Origin: Lethocerus indicus
Lineage: Eukaryota > Arthropoda > Insecta > Hemiptera > Belostomatidae
Assembly: GCA_019843655.1 (NCBI GenBank)
Contig: JACDQD010000003.1
Location: 13,146,925-13,210,924, forward strand
Direction: 5' to 3'
DNA length: 64,000 bases
How positions within the stretch are numbered: position 1 is the first letter of the stretch; each line of letters opens with the position of its first letter. Position numbers and translations under genes: made by a program. Shown here piece by piece: positions 1-13,400 of this stretch. The notes under the pieces are model-generated. The model did not search any database. It worked only from the letters and a program-made list of their open reading frames with translations, and had not been told where the DNA came from.

Positions 1-3000
1 CGGCATTACATGTGCCTCGTGTTTTCAGCATTGGGCACCTCTGACCCGGGGCCGGGATCGGCTTACCGGGTCGGCCCGTTCGGAAATCTTTAACGGTCGC
101 AATGAATCAATAAGTTAACGACCGGTCTGCAAGTAAGTCCCGGGGACGCTCCGAGGGCCGGTAATGGAGGCAATAAAAGGCGAGTGAAATCTCGGGCTCG
201 CGCCCCCCACACGCAAATTGAACCCGTCCCAGAGCAGACGCAAAAACCGACTGCGGCCTTTCTCCGGCCCCTCCTCGTCTTCTTCTCTCAATTACACCAG
301 TTTAATGCACCGGGCAATCAAGCCAACAATATTAAAGCCACCCTCTCACTCTCTCTTTCTCTCTCTCTCTCACTCTATATATATATAGATCTATCTATCT
401 CTTCCTCTCTCTCACACACACACACACTCACTGCCTGGCCCAAGTTTATTCCCGGAGCGTCGGCCCTAAACACGGAGTTCATTAGCACGACTTTAAACCG
501 GGATACGCTCTCAGTTCGTGACTCTATGTTTAACTTGGAATACGATATTGATGCCGGCCGGGCCCCGATTTAACGTCCATTAAATTCGCATCAACGTTTC
601 GGCCCGCGTGTTTATTAAACGCGCCTACTTTCGGTTTACACTTATATCGGCTTCCTATTCCGCATAGTTCCAGACCCCGGTTGTCTAATATTAACACTAG
701 AACCGCCACTTCAGCAGTGTTTTGAGTCGTTACGGCAATCGATCGTATTTATTCCGCCGGGCAACCGTAACAAAAGATCGGTCCGGAACCAAATTATGGG
801 TTACCAGTACCAATATATTTATAGCCCAAGTTTAGAGTTGTACGCCCGCGGATTGGCCCAAGGGTGCGCACAGTACACTTTTAAAATCCAACGTTTTTCC
901 GAGCACGATTTTGTATTGTCTCTCTCAAACTCTGACTAAACCATATATAAAACGAGAGAATTGTTGAGAAACGTAAAAAGTCGGTAGTCGATAAGAGATG
1001 CGACGGTAAGGCACCGGCAATACAAAACGGCGAACGTGCAAAATATTTATATAGCGACGGCTAGAGAGGAGTGTAATGAAACTTCCTGAATGGGCCGACG
1101 GCCGTGACGAAACCCACCAAAGATGGCTCGAGGCTAAATTGAATATTCAAACAGAGCGGCGGGGACGTTCGACTGGCTATTGTTTCCCGGGCCGCTCCGC
1201 TTATGAATAAATAAGAGCGAAAACCGTTCGCCGAGCTGATCGCATAAATCACCAACCAGATACAAACCGTAATTGGTTTTCAAACAACATAGGCCCCCCC
1301 CCTCCCACTATCACCAGCAACAGGCCGGCCGAAGATGCATTACACGAGTTGTTCGCATAGTTTATAATGTGGGTTTTTTCTATTAGCGCCAATTTATTCG
1401 ATCAGCCCGTATTTTACTTTATTCCCAATAGAATTTGTACCAGTTCTTACTAGCTAGACGATAAATAAAAAATCCCAAGTGGCTATTCTAAATGAATAGG
1501 GACAATGACACATCCGGGACCTTCCGGATATTATTTTCATTAAGAAAAACTCGCGAAACTTAATTGGCCGTCATTAAACATTTCGCTAATATTTAAAACT
1601 GAAATAATGCCCGTAATCCTCCAGCTGAGGTGAAAAAGGAATCTATTATTTTAATCATCGGTTTCATCGATTTTTTTCCCAGGGTTCTGATCGGGAATTC
1701 CTTGGTCGCTTTTAATTGTCGGCTGGTAGTGAAAGCTCGACTCCTCGGAGGTGATTCTAGTCTATGTAGGTTCCCGTCTGGTGACGCGGGGTCACACGCA
1801 CCCACACCGCTCAGTTTGCTCAATCGTTTTGCATAAACGCCGTATAAATAAATTCCTCGCTTCCCGGTGTTTGTTTTTTACCTGTGAACCTCAGTCACCG
1901 ATAACACGGTTTGCACAGTCGATAAACTGGTAATTACCTTCGAATTTAATAAAATATAAATGCCATAGAACCTCATTAACTGGTCACCTTCGGAAACAAA
2001 TAAGTGTACCATTAGTGAAATAGAGCATTTGTTTGGTTTTTGAGTTTTATTGTTGGTGTTTTTCAGTTGGCAATTTATGTATTTCTGCTTCTTCATTGCA
2101 GTCGTACAAATAATTTATTTAAAAAAACAATACGCACAAAAAATGTTTCTCCAAAGGTGAAATATAAACGATATATTCAAGAACGAAATGATAAAGGCGA
2201 TAATAGGTTTAATTCAACTCGAGAACAATTATTTTAAGAAATCATTAAGCGATGTAAACATTTGCCCGACGCCGCTTCCTTCTGGCGAAGTATTCCTAAT
2301 TGCATTTTTGTTTGTATACAATTTTTTTGTTCTCGCCGAAGACGGAGAGTCCATTAATCGCCCTAATCGGCTCTATTATTTCCACCGAAATTAGTCGCAG
2401 TCCGCTAGGCGGGAAAATTGAATAAACGCCGTTGGGTGCATCGCGAACTATGCGGCGGCATTAACTGGCCCCGGCCGCCGGTAAAGTCACTAACGCCCCC
2501 CAACCCCCTGCCGGCCCCTTCCCATGAACAATGCTATAATTACATATTGAAATGAACGCGTACCCTGGCACAATGTTCCTCGCTGAATATCTTCTCGTTC
2601 CGAAGTGAAAAAGAATCGGGTTGGGATTTATAAGAGAGAGAGCGGCTTACTTAATTGGTGCGGGATAAATCGGCCGTCGGTGTGGCCCGACGGAGAACGT
2701 TCCCCTATTTAAACCAGATAAAGTTATCCTGACTTTTCTCGCCACTGAGGACGGCCCAATCACGAATCTAATATAAGAAAGAAAAAATATATACAATATC
2801 CTGATCCGATTCGTGTTCAACAGCAGATCATGCCAAGCGTGATCCTGTCATTGTAAATCGGAATTAAGTCTTTGTGTTTCCTACGGATATTACTGAGCGG
2901 ACGATTGCGAGCAAATACATTTTGCGACTCATAACCATTTTATCTATCGCTTTTTATGTGCCGCGCCTTTATACGTAATGCGAATTATTAGAGGATTTTA

Positions 3001-5159
3001 CCGGGTAATACTGTTCCGGAAATGTTTGGTGATGGAATTTAACAGGGTCCTGTAGGTTATTGGCCCATCCCCCTTCTCCCGAATATATTTCAGTATACTT
3101 CCCAGTTTATTCAGTCCCGTAACACCATATTTCATGTACTGAGAAATATAGGAGCAAAATGAGAAACTAGCGATGAAATAATACGTTGAGAGCGATGAAG
3201 GGTTTACAAAATATTACTCAAATAGTCAATTCCGCTCTGTCTGTATCGTACACTTAGAATTTAATTTGTGCCCGGTAACATGATTTATCAGCTCCCGGGC
3301 TAACATCCGGCGCCGCAGGCCGCTCGAATTCATAGGGGCGGGAATGTCCCGGTTTTTTTTGCCTTCCGTGGAAACCTCTTTCGTAAACCAGAGTCCGGCA
3401 ATAACGATATTCCCGTTTCGACATAATTCGACCCTCTGAATTAGGCCGAGGGACAAACTAGATTACCGCCCGGGGGTTCTGAACGGCGGCCGCGATCCGG
3501 CCCAGATAGAACGCGATTTCGCAAATCCAGCAATATAATAGTCTCCGATAATTTGCTTCTACGACCGCTAGTTTTTTCTTTTCGACTTTTATCCCGAAAG
3601 GTCGCTCTGCTCGTTGTCCCAACTGAAGTTGCCGGCTCCATTAATTCAGACTCTAAACAACCTCAATTTCCTGCACGGCTGTGTAAAGCGATATATAATT
3701 ATAAAGTGGTCTATCGTATACAACATCTTAAGGTTTCATATATAACAGGAGGAGTGGATTGTTTCCAACCGAACTGAATTGCGTCGGTATTAATTGCGGA
3801 ATCGACGTCGTAAATCATAAATATTAGAATGCTCCTCTTATTACAGATCACACCGATAAGCGGACCCTCTAGGCAAATACTGACATAAGTTCAGGCGCTA
3901 TTTTCTCTCGCCAAAGGATAAAAAAACGAAGGTTTACAACTGAAAAGCGTTCACACGGCTGTGAACAATAATAAATATTTTTCATATCGATTCAGATTGA
4001 GTGACAACAACGGACCCTCCGTCGGCCGCTCCGGTCCATTATTGGGAAGCGAATTGCGTTTCTGCAGAGATTAAAATCACTTAATCATGTTCATGTTTGT
4101 CCTTGTTATATCGGATCACTGTGATTTCCGAATGCCTTCACCTCCATCGGTTTGACTCTGCCCCTTTCTAATAAGTCCAATGTTAAAGAATAGGCGACCC
4201 GACCAAGGACCCAACCCCCCAAACATTGCTGCGGGACCTTCGCTATCGAAAAAAAGGAACAGTTTATAACGTTCCGAACAGTTCCTGTATTTAACGTTTC
4301 GTTTAATCTATTGCCCGTACGGCCCAGGCCTGGGATTTACGGAAGAAAGAAATTAACTCTTAACTGCAATAAAGTTAATTGGGAGAAAACGGAATACCTT
4401 TCTCGTCATACCTGTGGTTTTGAATGGGGTAATTTCTTTAAGAGAACTTACTACTGCATCCAGGAGATAAAACATTTTCTATGGAATCGCAAAAACATCA
4501 TACATATGTATAAAGCCGCAGTTGTATAAAACAATAAAGTTGTAAAGTTTCTCCAATAAAACATCTTTCTTTTATAATCTGAACTAATTTATCTTAATGA
4601 AACTATTTGTCCTAAAAAAGAACTTTGTACGTAAAGTATGATCCGCAGTACTTCCAACACTCTGATGATTGAAAAGAGTATATTATTACTCAAGTTATTT
4701 ATGTCATATTGAACGGGAATATTGATCAACGGCAATACACTCAATAAACTTAATTGTAAGTTTTAACTTTATTTACAACATGACCAAATTAAGTAGAGAA
4801 AAAAATAATAATATTGTGATATATGCTTTGTTTATATGATGTTTTAAGGGTATGTAAGTAATGCGTTTTGTATCGTATTTCTAATGAGGGATAACAAGAT
4901 AGTAATATACATTAGAGTGAACTAACTGCCCCGACTCACGTTCTTATGTACAGCTAACCCACATGTACTTCATAACGATAGCCCCGTACTGACGATGTAA
5001 AGCCGATGCTGGTCTGGACCCAAGCCTGTAGTAAACATTGTTTTGTCCGTGCCTTTAGGCGCCGACGTTAGGCAAACCCGCAGTTTCTCTTTCTCTCTAA
5101 CGCATTCGAATGTCCGTCCGTATCGCGAATTTCACCCGTCCCTCTGCTCCTTGCCGACC

Positions 5160-5161
<2 letters not shown>
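1..5161. other. Noncoding mosaic DNA, no gene seen
   Basis: Apart from the compound microsatellite at 343-427 I see no gene here. GC-rich, CpG-containing blocks lie near 1-200, 1080-1200, 2440-2520 and 3280-3520, separated by AT-rich DNA (most AT-rich at about 4350-4920). The open frames are all under 80 codons and overlap on both strands, as expected by chance. A fair splice acceptor (pyrimidine stretch then GCAG) ends at 2101 and is followed by a short open stretch to a weak donor (AAG then GTGAAA) near 2156. I do not consider that enough for an exon. Confidence 0.6.
343..427. repeat. Compound microsatellite CT / TA / CTAT / CT / CA
   Basis: Consecutive short tracts: CT-rich from about 343 to 376, TA at 376-387, two to three CTAT units, another CT tract, then CA at 413-426. 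A 129-codon open frame from 184 to 573 runs through this block. Its long Ser-Leu alternation is simply the CT tract translated, so I do not call a gene. Such compound tracts are typical of eukaryotic noncoding DNA and are usually polymorphic in length. Confidence 0.93.

Positions 5162-5206
<45 letters not shown>
5162..5206. repeat. GA dinucleotide microsatellite (about 22 units)
   Basis: An uninterrupted GA tract of 45 bp, followed by GAGATGGGGGAGAGAGACAG, which is degraded purine-rich sequence. The short open frame over it (5043-5234) reads as Arg-Glu repeats because of the tract and is not a gene. Confidence 0.95.
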
Positions 5207-5209
<3 letters not shown>

Positions 5210-6622
5210 GATGGGGGAGAGAGACAGAAAATAAGAAAAAAAAATAGTGCTCGATAAGGGGCACCGAGATATATTTGATACTAATGACTGTGTTTTTCCT
5301 CTGCCGAGAAGGGGAGCAATTTGGTCGGCCGGGAGTTAGAGGGCAAGCGGAGCACGCCGAGGAACGAGATCGTATCGTGACCTCTTCATCCGACCCTTAC
5401 CTTCCCTTCCCTTCCCTTCGCCTTCCACCTTGAGCTCCGACCTACCTACTGGGTTCCCACTACAATCGCGCAGTTTTCTTTTTTTTAAAAAACAAAAAAA
5501 AATTATTTTGAGCAATCGAGAAAATATTTGGCAACGACCGAGATTGGCCACTTTAACTCCAACTCTAAGTGTGCTTTCCTTTCGAAACGATCTGGAGAAA
5601 CTACGCGCGAATGCGAGACCCCGTATTATCTGTGGAAATAATTTTAAAAACACACGGCAATGATGATGTGCATACCGAATTTATCGATATATAACTCAAA
5701 AATCATCTAATCCAATTTCTACACTTCATTTTCCTAATCGTCGAGAAATTATTATTTAGGAACCGTATAAACGTCCCACATTCAATCAGTATTACTTGAA
5801 TTTATTTCCTAAAAAAAATTACGGGCTTAATTTCTCTTCTTTTTGACTTAACGAGATTCCTCGAGCTGAGTGTATTAATAAATAATTAAAAAAGTAGTGA
5901 TTTAGGTTGATTTTTCTGTAATTGAGCGCTGCCACTGACAATCGCCCATTGCCTCAATGGCAATAGCCGCACAATGCAGTGAGGTTCGGTATAAAAACTG
6001 TGGGGTCAGGCGGACAATTTTCTCGAAGGGAGTTCTAGCGGACAATGAGCTTCTCTCTCTTTAATAGAGTCGTCCAAAGGCGACCTGGACGCGGCCTTAG
6101 TCCGCGGGTTCATCGCCTCACTGCTGGGTCGGGACCGACCAGTTGCGTGTTTCGCTCCAATTCAATTGTCGCCCAACGCGTTGCGTAACACCTCAAAACA
6201 ACATACTGAAATATCAGTCCCGAACATCTATTTTCTCACTATTACGTCCTGTAACAATTTACGAAAACGATTAAGGCTATAAATATTCAATAATAATCGT
6301 TGCGTTAAAATAAAAATAAGAGCTTGCCAGATTTTCATTCTCTATTCATTACAATATAACACAGTTCACAATTGTCCTGAAGAACTTTTAAACTTTAATC
6401 ATTATTGTCGTATTGATTAATTTATAAAGATTCGATCGATTGCGTTTTTCGGTGTGTATCGTATTGCTTTATTTTATGTGCGCAATGATTTCACGGTAAT
6501 GGACGTCAGTTCGTGGCTTCATCGACGTAGTTGTTCGGTACAGCCTATTGATACTAAATTACGAAAATCTGAAAGATTATTTCTAAATGGTTAATAAGGC
6601 CGCAGCTTTATATAGTTATTCG
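5207..6622. other. AT-rich noncoding DNA, no gene seen
   Basis: A short pentanucleotide array (TTCCC, about three and a half units) sits at 5402-5418. The rest is AT-rich with a GC block around 6060-6180. A 105-codon minus-strand open frame (5336-5653) spans the pentanucleotide array and poly-T/poly-A runs. Its product is low-complexity and resembles no family I recognise. Confidence 0.55.
5402..5418. repeat. TTCCC pentanucleotide short tandem repeat
   Basis: About three and a half tandem copies of TTCCC. Short and of no evident function. Confidence 0.85.
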
Positions 6623-6660
6623 TACTAACTATAATTATATATCTTCTTTTCAGGTGAGGT
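6623..6660 (+). promoter_or_regulatory. Candidate recursive splice site (branch point, acceptor, immediate donor)
   Basis: The sequence shows TACTAAC at 6623-6629, a pyrimidine-rich stretch (CTTCTTTT), and CAG ending at 6653. GTGAGG, a good 5' splice site, follows at once at 6654. The presumed branch A (6628) is 25 nt from the AG, a normal spacing. An acceptor joined directly to a donor is the known structure of ratcheting (recursive) splice points in long insect introns. If real, it implies that this part of the window is inside a long plus-strand intron. The same acceptor could instead start the 54-bp exon described at 6654-6707. All of this is inferred from motifs only. Confidence 0.35.
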
Positions 6661-6707
6661 CAACGCTCTATTCTCTCGGCTTAATACCGTTCCGCTTCCT
6701 TAAAAAG
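6654..6707 (+). other. Candidate 54-bp exon (18 codons) or recursive-splice exon
   Basis: This segment lies between the strong acceptor ending at 6653 and a donor (AAG then GTAAAG) at 6708. It is 54 nt long, so 18 whole codons, and only the first frame is free of stops, reading VRSTLYSLGLIPFRFLKK. Recursive splice sites often have such a downstream donor that defines a transient exon, so the open frame need not mean coding. I recognise no protein family. Its phase does not match the other exon-like segments in this window. Chance is a serious alternative. Confidence 0.25.
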
Positions 6708-7218
6708 GTAAAGAAAACAATATTATTTTAGTATTATCGTTGTCGGTAGAGAGGGGTCAATGCGGGACATCAACTCAAATATGGTCGGAAGGTGCACCGA
6801 AGATTGAGTCATTTAGCTTTCCCCTTAAAAGTCTTAATCACGAGCATCACTCAGTTCAGCTGTCGGCCAGAACACACAGTATACGAATAAGGAGTCCGAA
6901 ATCGCGAGCTGAGATGAGGGATAGTGGGACGAAATGTCGGCGAATAGGACGGTGTGATATTCATTGGATGCCACCCGAGGCGAGAATTACGTCGCGCGCC
7001 GTTTGAAAACTCCAACGTTGAAGAATTTCCTGTTCCTCGGGGTATCGAGGCGGCTCGTTCGATGAACGGGGAGGGGAAGATGGTACCCCGGCGATTAACT
7101 CGGAACTATTCCAGGTATTTTACCCGCGTTTAACATACGCCGACCCGGTCGCGGCCGCATTCCCCCACGGTTAACCCCCGCCTCAAATCCCCTCACCGTC
7201 CACCTCCATTTGTAGCCT

Positions 7219-7238
7219 CTTCTTCTTCTTCTTCTTCT
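7219..7238. repeat. CTT trinucleotide microsatellite
   Basis: Six full CTT units plus a partial unit. Short. Confidence 0.9.
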
Positions 7239-8590
7239 GCCGAGCATTGCGCAACGTCCTTGATAACATGCCCGGGTTTTAATCGCTTCAAATTTGAGTT
7301 GAGCCCTATGACTTGCAATGAAATGAATTACTTCCTAATGAACGCATTATCTTATTCGTCATATTTGAACTGTAAATTATTATTATATGTCATATCCACC
7401 TCTGTATCTTTGAAAGAGCTGCGAAAGTTTAAATTAATATTATTATAGAATAAATTATGTATTAATGTATGATGTACTGTGTTCAAGTACTCGGTATAAA
7501 ATAGCAGTAAATGTGCTAGGCGAGCACACCTAAGAACAACACGATACTCCCCTAAAATCAATTTTCCGTACCAAGGATCACACGGTCATATAAAGTGATC
7601 AAAATTATGGAAATTATAATAAATACATTGTTATGTGTGTCGTGAGAAACAGTCATATTAGTCGATATCAGTTTTGGTTATCACAAATGAATATTGTATT
7701 CTAGCGGTTTTCCGTGAAATAGTTAGCGCCGTCCAAACTGTTTGGAGAAGACTGCAAACAGTTTCATGAGCTTCTTCAAGCAAGTTATTTGGTATCCATG
7801 AAAACTGCCGTCACTGGGTTCCAAAGGTCAACGGATATTCGAGCCGGGGGGATATTTATTGAGCAACCAGTAAAGACACCTCCTCAATAGGCGGTTCAAA
7901 TGTTTGATAATTTTCGAAAGTTAAAGACATGAGAAGCGATAATGCATATTTCGAACCACTGGCCATTTACGGTTATCGCCCTGAGGGATCTCTTGTTTAA
8001 ATTCCATTTTGTCCATATCTGTGGGGTTCTCCCCTGAATTACATAATTCGTGTATAACTACGACAGACATTTTACTTTATTTTAGCCTGTGTAATTCTGT
8101 GAAGTAATTTTTTTTCTGGGAAAGATTTCAAACGCCTTCCTGTTAGTCATAGTGATGTAGTCATTTTCCCCTCGACAGGAGAAGATTTGATTCTCACATA
8201 CATTTTGTACCTGGATCAGGATCCGAATGCGCCATGTATCACGATATTGTATAGCAGTTCTAGTTTTGAAGAAATGCTTAATTTCTTCCATAGCCGGATC
8301 CAATAAAACATTGAAATATAAAAAATCGGGCGATAACTCAACGGAACTATGGAACGACACCGCATTTTTCTTGTTTCCCGGGGCGTGATGAATCGGTGGG
8401 TCGGGGCCAGTGCTAATAGGGCTTGCCACGCCTACGCCCACCGAGGGTTTCTCTAAATATCCCCCGTACAGCCCAGTCACTCCTCTTGACATGTTAATTC
8501 GCGTTTTCCCAGCCAGTGTTGCTGCCAGTCACCGCCCCGGGGCCTCTAAATCAAAAACTGTTGTCGGTCCACATTTTCGAAGACGGCGGC

Positions 8591-8607
8591 GGCTGCGGCT
8601 GCGGCTG
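8591..8607. repeat. GGCTGC hexanucleotide repeat
   Basis: Nearly three tandem copies of GGCTGC following a GGC run, inside a GC-rich block. Confidence 0.8.
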
Positions 8608-10127
8608 TTGGCAGAGCACTTGTGCCCCCCTTACCCGAACGCTCAATTATTATTTGCATATTCAAAACAAGCCCTCCATTGTTGTTGCCGAAGAGTAACT
8701 GGACTCTTGGAGAGCTGACTCGGCGGCCGAAGGTCGAAAACGCATTGACCTTTTAAGATGTTTTGACATCGGGCCCTGTACGTGACTCCTCGAGCGGCCA
8801 ATAGGCCCCGCTGGAATACCAGACAAAATACTTTGAATGTCATTTACCCTTGGATTATCTCGGACTTTATACGTTTTTTGTCCGGTCTAATTGTCATTTA
8901 GATATTCGCTACGATAATAAAAGATAAAAGATAAGATAATAAAAAGGGGTAAAAACCCCACGCTAATAACTGTGCTCGTTCCGTGTTCAAAAATGCCTTC
9001 CACAGGGGAGAGTAAAAATTAGTTATAATAAAGGCGAAATTCGATTAGTTTTTTTACACGTTATAAAAGAAAGGTTCCATAGGCTATACTATCATACTAT
9101 TCCACTATCATACTAGCCTAGGATTTAGAGTCATGCAAAGAATGGGTTAGTTTAGAGATTTAACGTATTCTACGCAATTTTCTCAATTTATCTGATCGAA
9201 AGTTGGACAAAATATTTGTAGGACGTTTGTTCAAATTCTTATATTACAGATACTAAGAATATTACATTTTTATATACACAGTCATGACTGGAGATCGTTG
9301 ACTGGTTTTAAATCAACACTTGGTCCCTCCGTATGATAAATGTACCCAACGCGCAGTTCCCTTTGAATTCGGAGCCCGACGGCGGGCACAATCGAGTTTC
9401 AACAAACTATCGTTCATTTCTGGCCGCTATAACTCGCTAAGAACGATGACTACACAGATATTACTAATAAGCTCGGCTTTGAAGTGGGTCTCTAATAAGA
9501 AGACTCGTTACGGGGCGTGATACCCGTTTATTTGACAACCCGAAAACTCGCCTTCGAAAACGTCGAACCAACGGGTTTATAAATCGTGATTTGACGCTAA
9601 TAAGCAATGTCGACAGCCCGGAATTTAGCCTCCTAAACTGACTACCGACGCGTCAACGGTTAACGAAAAATTGGCCCATTTGGTCGCCTCCAATTATTAT
9701 TACACATCCTGTCGATAGTATAATATTAGGAAGTTAATTTAAAATACCCGCATACTATATAATGGATTATTTTATCTGGTTTTTATCTCGACATCAAATT
9801 TATGATACATACGCGCAGATATAATATTTATCTCGGCTTAAGCGGCCTCTAAAATAGACCCGTAACTAAGGGATCAATTAATCGTGACAATAAAGCTAAA
9901 CGTACGAGTGTGAACAATCAGAACTGTCGCATATTACATTATAATACAATATGATACGCAAACATTGCACGCCTCCCGTTTTGTAGAGATATTTGTTCTT
10001 TTCACAAATAAACTGTTACCAAGTGGTGGACCTTCCCACAGGTCCGGCCCGAATATAATAAAGGCATTCCATTTTCTAAACACCAAATTGCCAACCGTTC
10101 AATTTACATTTCGAACACTATACTTAC

Positions 10128-10465
10128 CGAGAATTGAATCGGTCCGGCGGGTGATTGAACGGTTCGCCGGGAGGACATAATGCTGGCCGGTACCTTTGCG
10201 GGCAGGGCCCAATCTGACGAATGATATATGGAATCCTGGCTGAGCGGTCGGGGCGTGTGTGTGCGTGCGTGTGGGCGTCGGCGAATGCGTGGGCCGAACA
10301 TCACGCCCGTTTGGGGTGGCCCCGGGCGTCCGACTCGGCATTGTTGTTGGCCGGGGGGAGCTTGGCGCGTCTTCGGCTCCGATCAGGCCGTCCCCGGCAA
10401 TCGTGACCGGGCCGCGGCCACAGCCGTCCCCGGCTTATTAATCGATGAAATATGTATGCGCCTTG
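10128..10465 (-). other. Splice-bounded GC-rich block on minus strand, candidate exon
   Basis: Read on the minus strand, a polypyrimidine stretch ending in TAATCAG forms a strong acceptor just above 10465. A consensus donor (CG then GTAAGTAT) lies just below 10128. The 338 bp between them are GC- and CpG-rich, and one minus frame is free of stops from about 10436 down to the donor. The predicted peptide is rich in Pro, Thr, Arg and Gly and resembles no family I recognise. Against coding: the plus strand is also open in all three frames here, as expected from GC content, and a stop (TAA) lies near the upstream end of the candidate frame. A GT-rich stretch (10254-10275) is included. It could equally be a CpG-rich regulatory block. 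Confidence 0.2.
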
Positions 10466-13400
10466 CTGATTAGAAAAAGGTTAAAATAACACCAAATGTA
10501 ATGATGCATGACTGTATAAATGAACGCGTGCGCGGACTAAAAATTCATATTTTACAATGGTTAATATCAAGGGAACATGCGTCTTCGCAAGGCTCGGGCC
10601 GATTTATATTTCCATAAACCAAACCCTGACTTTATACTTCGTACGCTTCTTGTTTATGATAAGTTTACAATAGTGTATTTAAACACTCACACATACGCAG
10701 AAACACAAATATCATGAATCCTGCTGAGGAAGCCGAAATTAATTTTATTTGTTGAAACTTCCTTCTTCATCATATTATTATGTACGTTCTTTAAATTTGC
10801 CTATGAGTTTATGCTCAAAACATAACATTCGTTCCTTTGTTCCCTATAATCTCTATTAACTGTAGTGGTAGCAGTGATGGACTATGACTGATTGGGTTTT
10901 TTGAACATCTGTAGGCGTCCACCTGGAAATGGAAACAGTTCCTATCACTTCACTGTGTATTCACTTAGTTGTTATTATTAGATATTAACTGTTCCTCTGA
11001 TTAGCAACGCAGATCAGGAATCGATTCGCCCTCCAGGTTTCTACTCGTTCGGCGGAAAGATACCTCGCTTATGAATTTATAAATCCTTTAAACCATATAA
11101 AGTTAACCCTATTAGAGTTCTCACCAAGCACGCCCTCACTTAGGCGGGCGATAACTTCTGATCCGGATAAAAATTCTCCTGGTCGCCGTTCCCCGCAAAT
11201 ACCCAACGTAAATAGGAGGTTGTACAAGCGGCTTAATATACTCATGGACACTTCCTCACTGACAACATTCCTAAATCCGTTCGCGTGACTAATCCCATTA
11301 CGGGTCGAAATAGAAACAGAATAGGTAGAATAATTTAGTTCGTCACTTTTAGTTACTACCTGTCCGTTAGTAATATAGTGAAGTACATTCTGCACTGTCA
11401 CTGAAACAATAACAGGGCAGTTATAAAACCGGCATGATACTTCATTAACTTACTCTATTGCTAATGGGAAATTATTGGCGATAGTGCAAAGCGGAAACTG
11501 GTGTACCTTAAAACCCAAATAGATACCTTGATATCAAAAATCCAAAGAGGATATTTCAATCCTCCAATTCTGGATTAGCAATCAAATACTTAAAATTTAT
11601 TTAATTTACACGGAGGAGATATTATCCTGTTCGTTATCCACGAATCACAACTATTATACGTACTTCTGTTCTTCCCCAACGTTAAAGTCACCAGTCACTG
11701 AAGGTGATATCGCTCTATCCGATTTTATTATTGCATTTATGTTATATTATGATTTCATAAAGTTTATTTTCACTCCATATTTATATTTCAGCCTATTTAA
11801 AACATATTGCAGCTAAAAGTTAATAATTCATGCTAATTAAAACGAATTCACATTTCATACTCTACCGTTAAAGTCTCTCCATTAAGTAACTTTCTTATTA
11901 CTGATATATTTATTTATCACATTTAATGTCATAATAAACACAATTTTCTAGGGCTGAATACCCTGTCTGTACTGTCACTGTCCGTTTACTGTATCTAAGT
12001 GACTCACGACCTACTGAAGATGCCGGTCAGCCTAAACCGGTATAGCAATGGTCCAAAACAGTGAGCGGATAGATGACAATAATGATATTCCAAACCTTCG
12101 CAGACCACGAAACTGGTATTTTATTTATTTTGTGTTTTTATTATCTAATAACAGAAACCTTCAGAGTTCATTAAGTCTATTTTAGATTAACTTGTTTAAT
12201 GGATTTACTGCTTTTTTCCCCCTGAACTTCTGCATTAATGTGGACATTTGCCTGAGTACGAACTATTTTATTTCTTCACTCCGGCTCAGCTGCAAGTCCG
12301 GTCAGGGTCGGTTCTAGCAATGCGATACACCGGGGGGGGGGGTTAGACCGTTTCTCCGTTCAAAATATATATTTAACGGTTGCACTATCGGTTCACGTGG
12401 TCAGGGATACTGTCTTCGCCTTGAGACCGATGGAAGAATCACGAATCAGGCTCGGTAAAATCCACCTGCCGGCTTTTCGTGTCAGACGGGGATCATTGCC
12501 AACAGGGCAGAGGGAACGTGAGGCCTCAAATTAATGATTCTCATTTCAGTCTTAGTAGACTGTAATCCGATGGAGTAGCCGTTATAAAATAATCTTATTA
12601 TCGGCTTTAACTGTCTTCTCTTTTCCTAAACGAATTACAATAATTAACTACCTATTAATAAGTTGTCATATTGACGCGCTCAAATAATGTTGGCTATTTG
12701 AAAAAAGTGAGGTATTCGATTGAACCTTATGGGTACGTCTCCGATCTTATTTAATCAACTATGCATAATCTAGCTGCTTTACATTATTTAACTTTTATAT
12801 AACTACATTTAAGTCCGGAATAAACAACAAAAAACCTTCACCCCGTGTTCTAATGTTTAGCGACTCATACAATTCCACGTGGGTCGCTATAAATATGCAA
12901 ATTGCGCTCGGTCACCCGTCCTTGCTCCCCATGTCCCTAATTAGATCCCCATCCCAGAAGAAGTCACTCGCTATCTGATCGCCTGATCTCTCGGCCTCTT
13001 TTTACCGTTAAGTGGATGCGCGTTTCGCCGCGGAAAAGCGGTCCCGCGAAGAAGAAATAGCGGAGAAAAAACAGTAGAAATGGCGCTAATTATTTCCACA
13101 CTCGCCGACTGGCGTTTTAATTTCAAATGAGCGATAAAAAGGGAGGCGGGCCGCTCGGAGGCTACGGAGTTGAGGTATCCTGGAACCAGAAGAAGCGGGA
13201 AGGAAAAAATTAATTAATTCGCCATTCTAAATGTCCAACACGTATAAATAGGTGTAAGTTGTATAACGTATATGGTGCTCGAGTGAGTACAAATCGGTGT
13301 TGCGTTAGAAACGGCACTTTAAATTTAAGTGTGTTTCACGCCATAATACTATATTTGGAAAAGACTTTAAAACCGACGGATTCCCCCGCGGTAGGCCTTA

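Larger units (their letters stand above)
6708..10127. other. Noncoding mosaic DNA, no gene seen
   Basis: GC-rich blocks at about 7020-7200, 8395-8640 and 8700-8800 sit in AT-rich surroundings. It contains a CTT tract (7219-7238), a GGCTGC hexamer array (8591-8607) and a 12-bp direct repeat (ACTATCATACTA at 9088-9099 and 9104-9115). Open frames of 102 codons (plus, 8410-8718) and 136 codons (minus, 8082-8492) overlap each other in the GC block and match nothing I know. I treat them as chance frames. One POU-type octamer is at 8652-8659. Confidence 0.55.
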
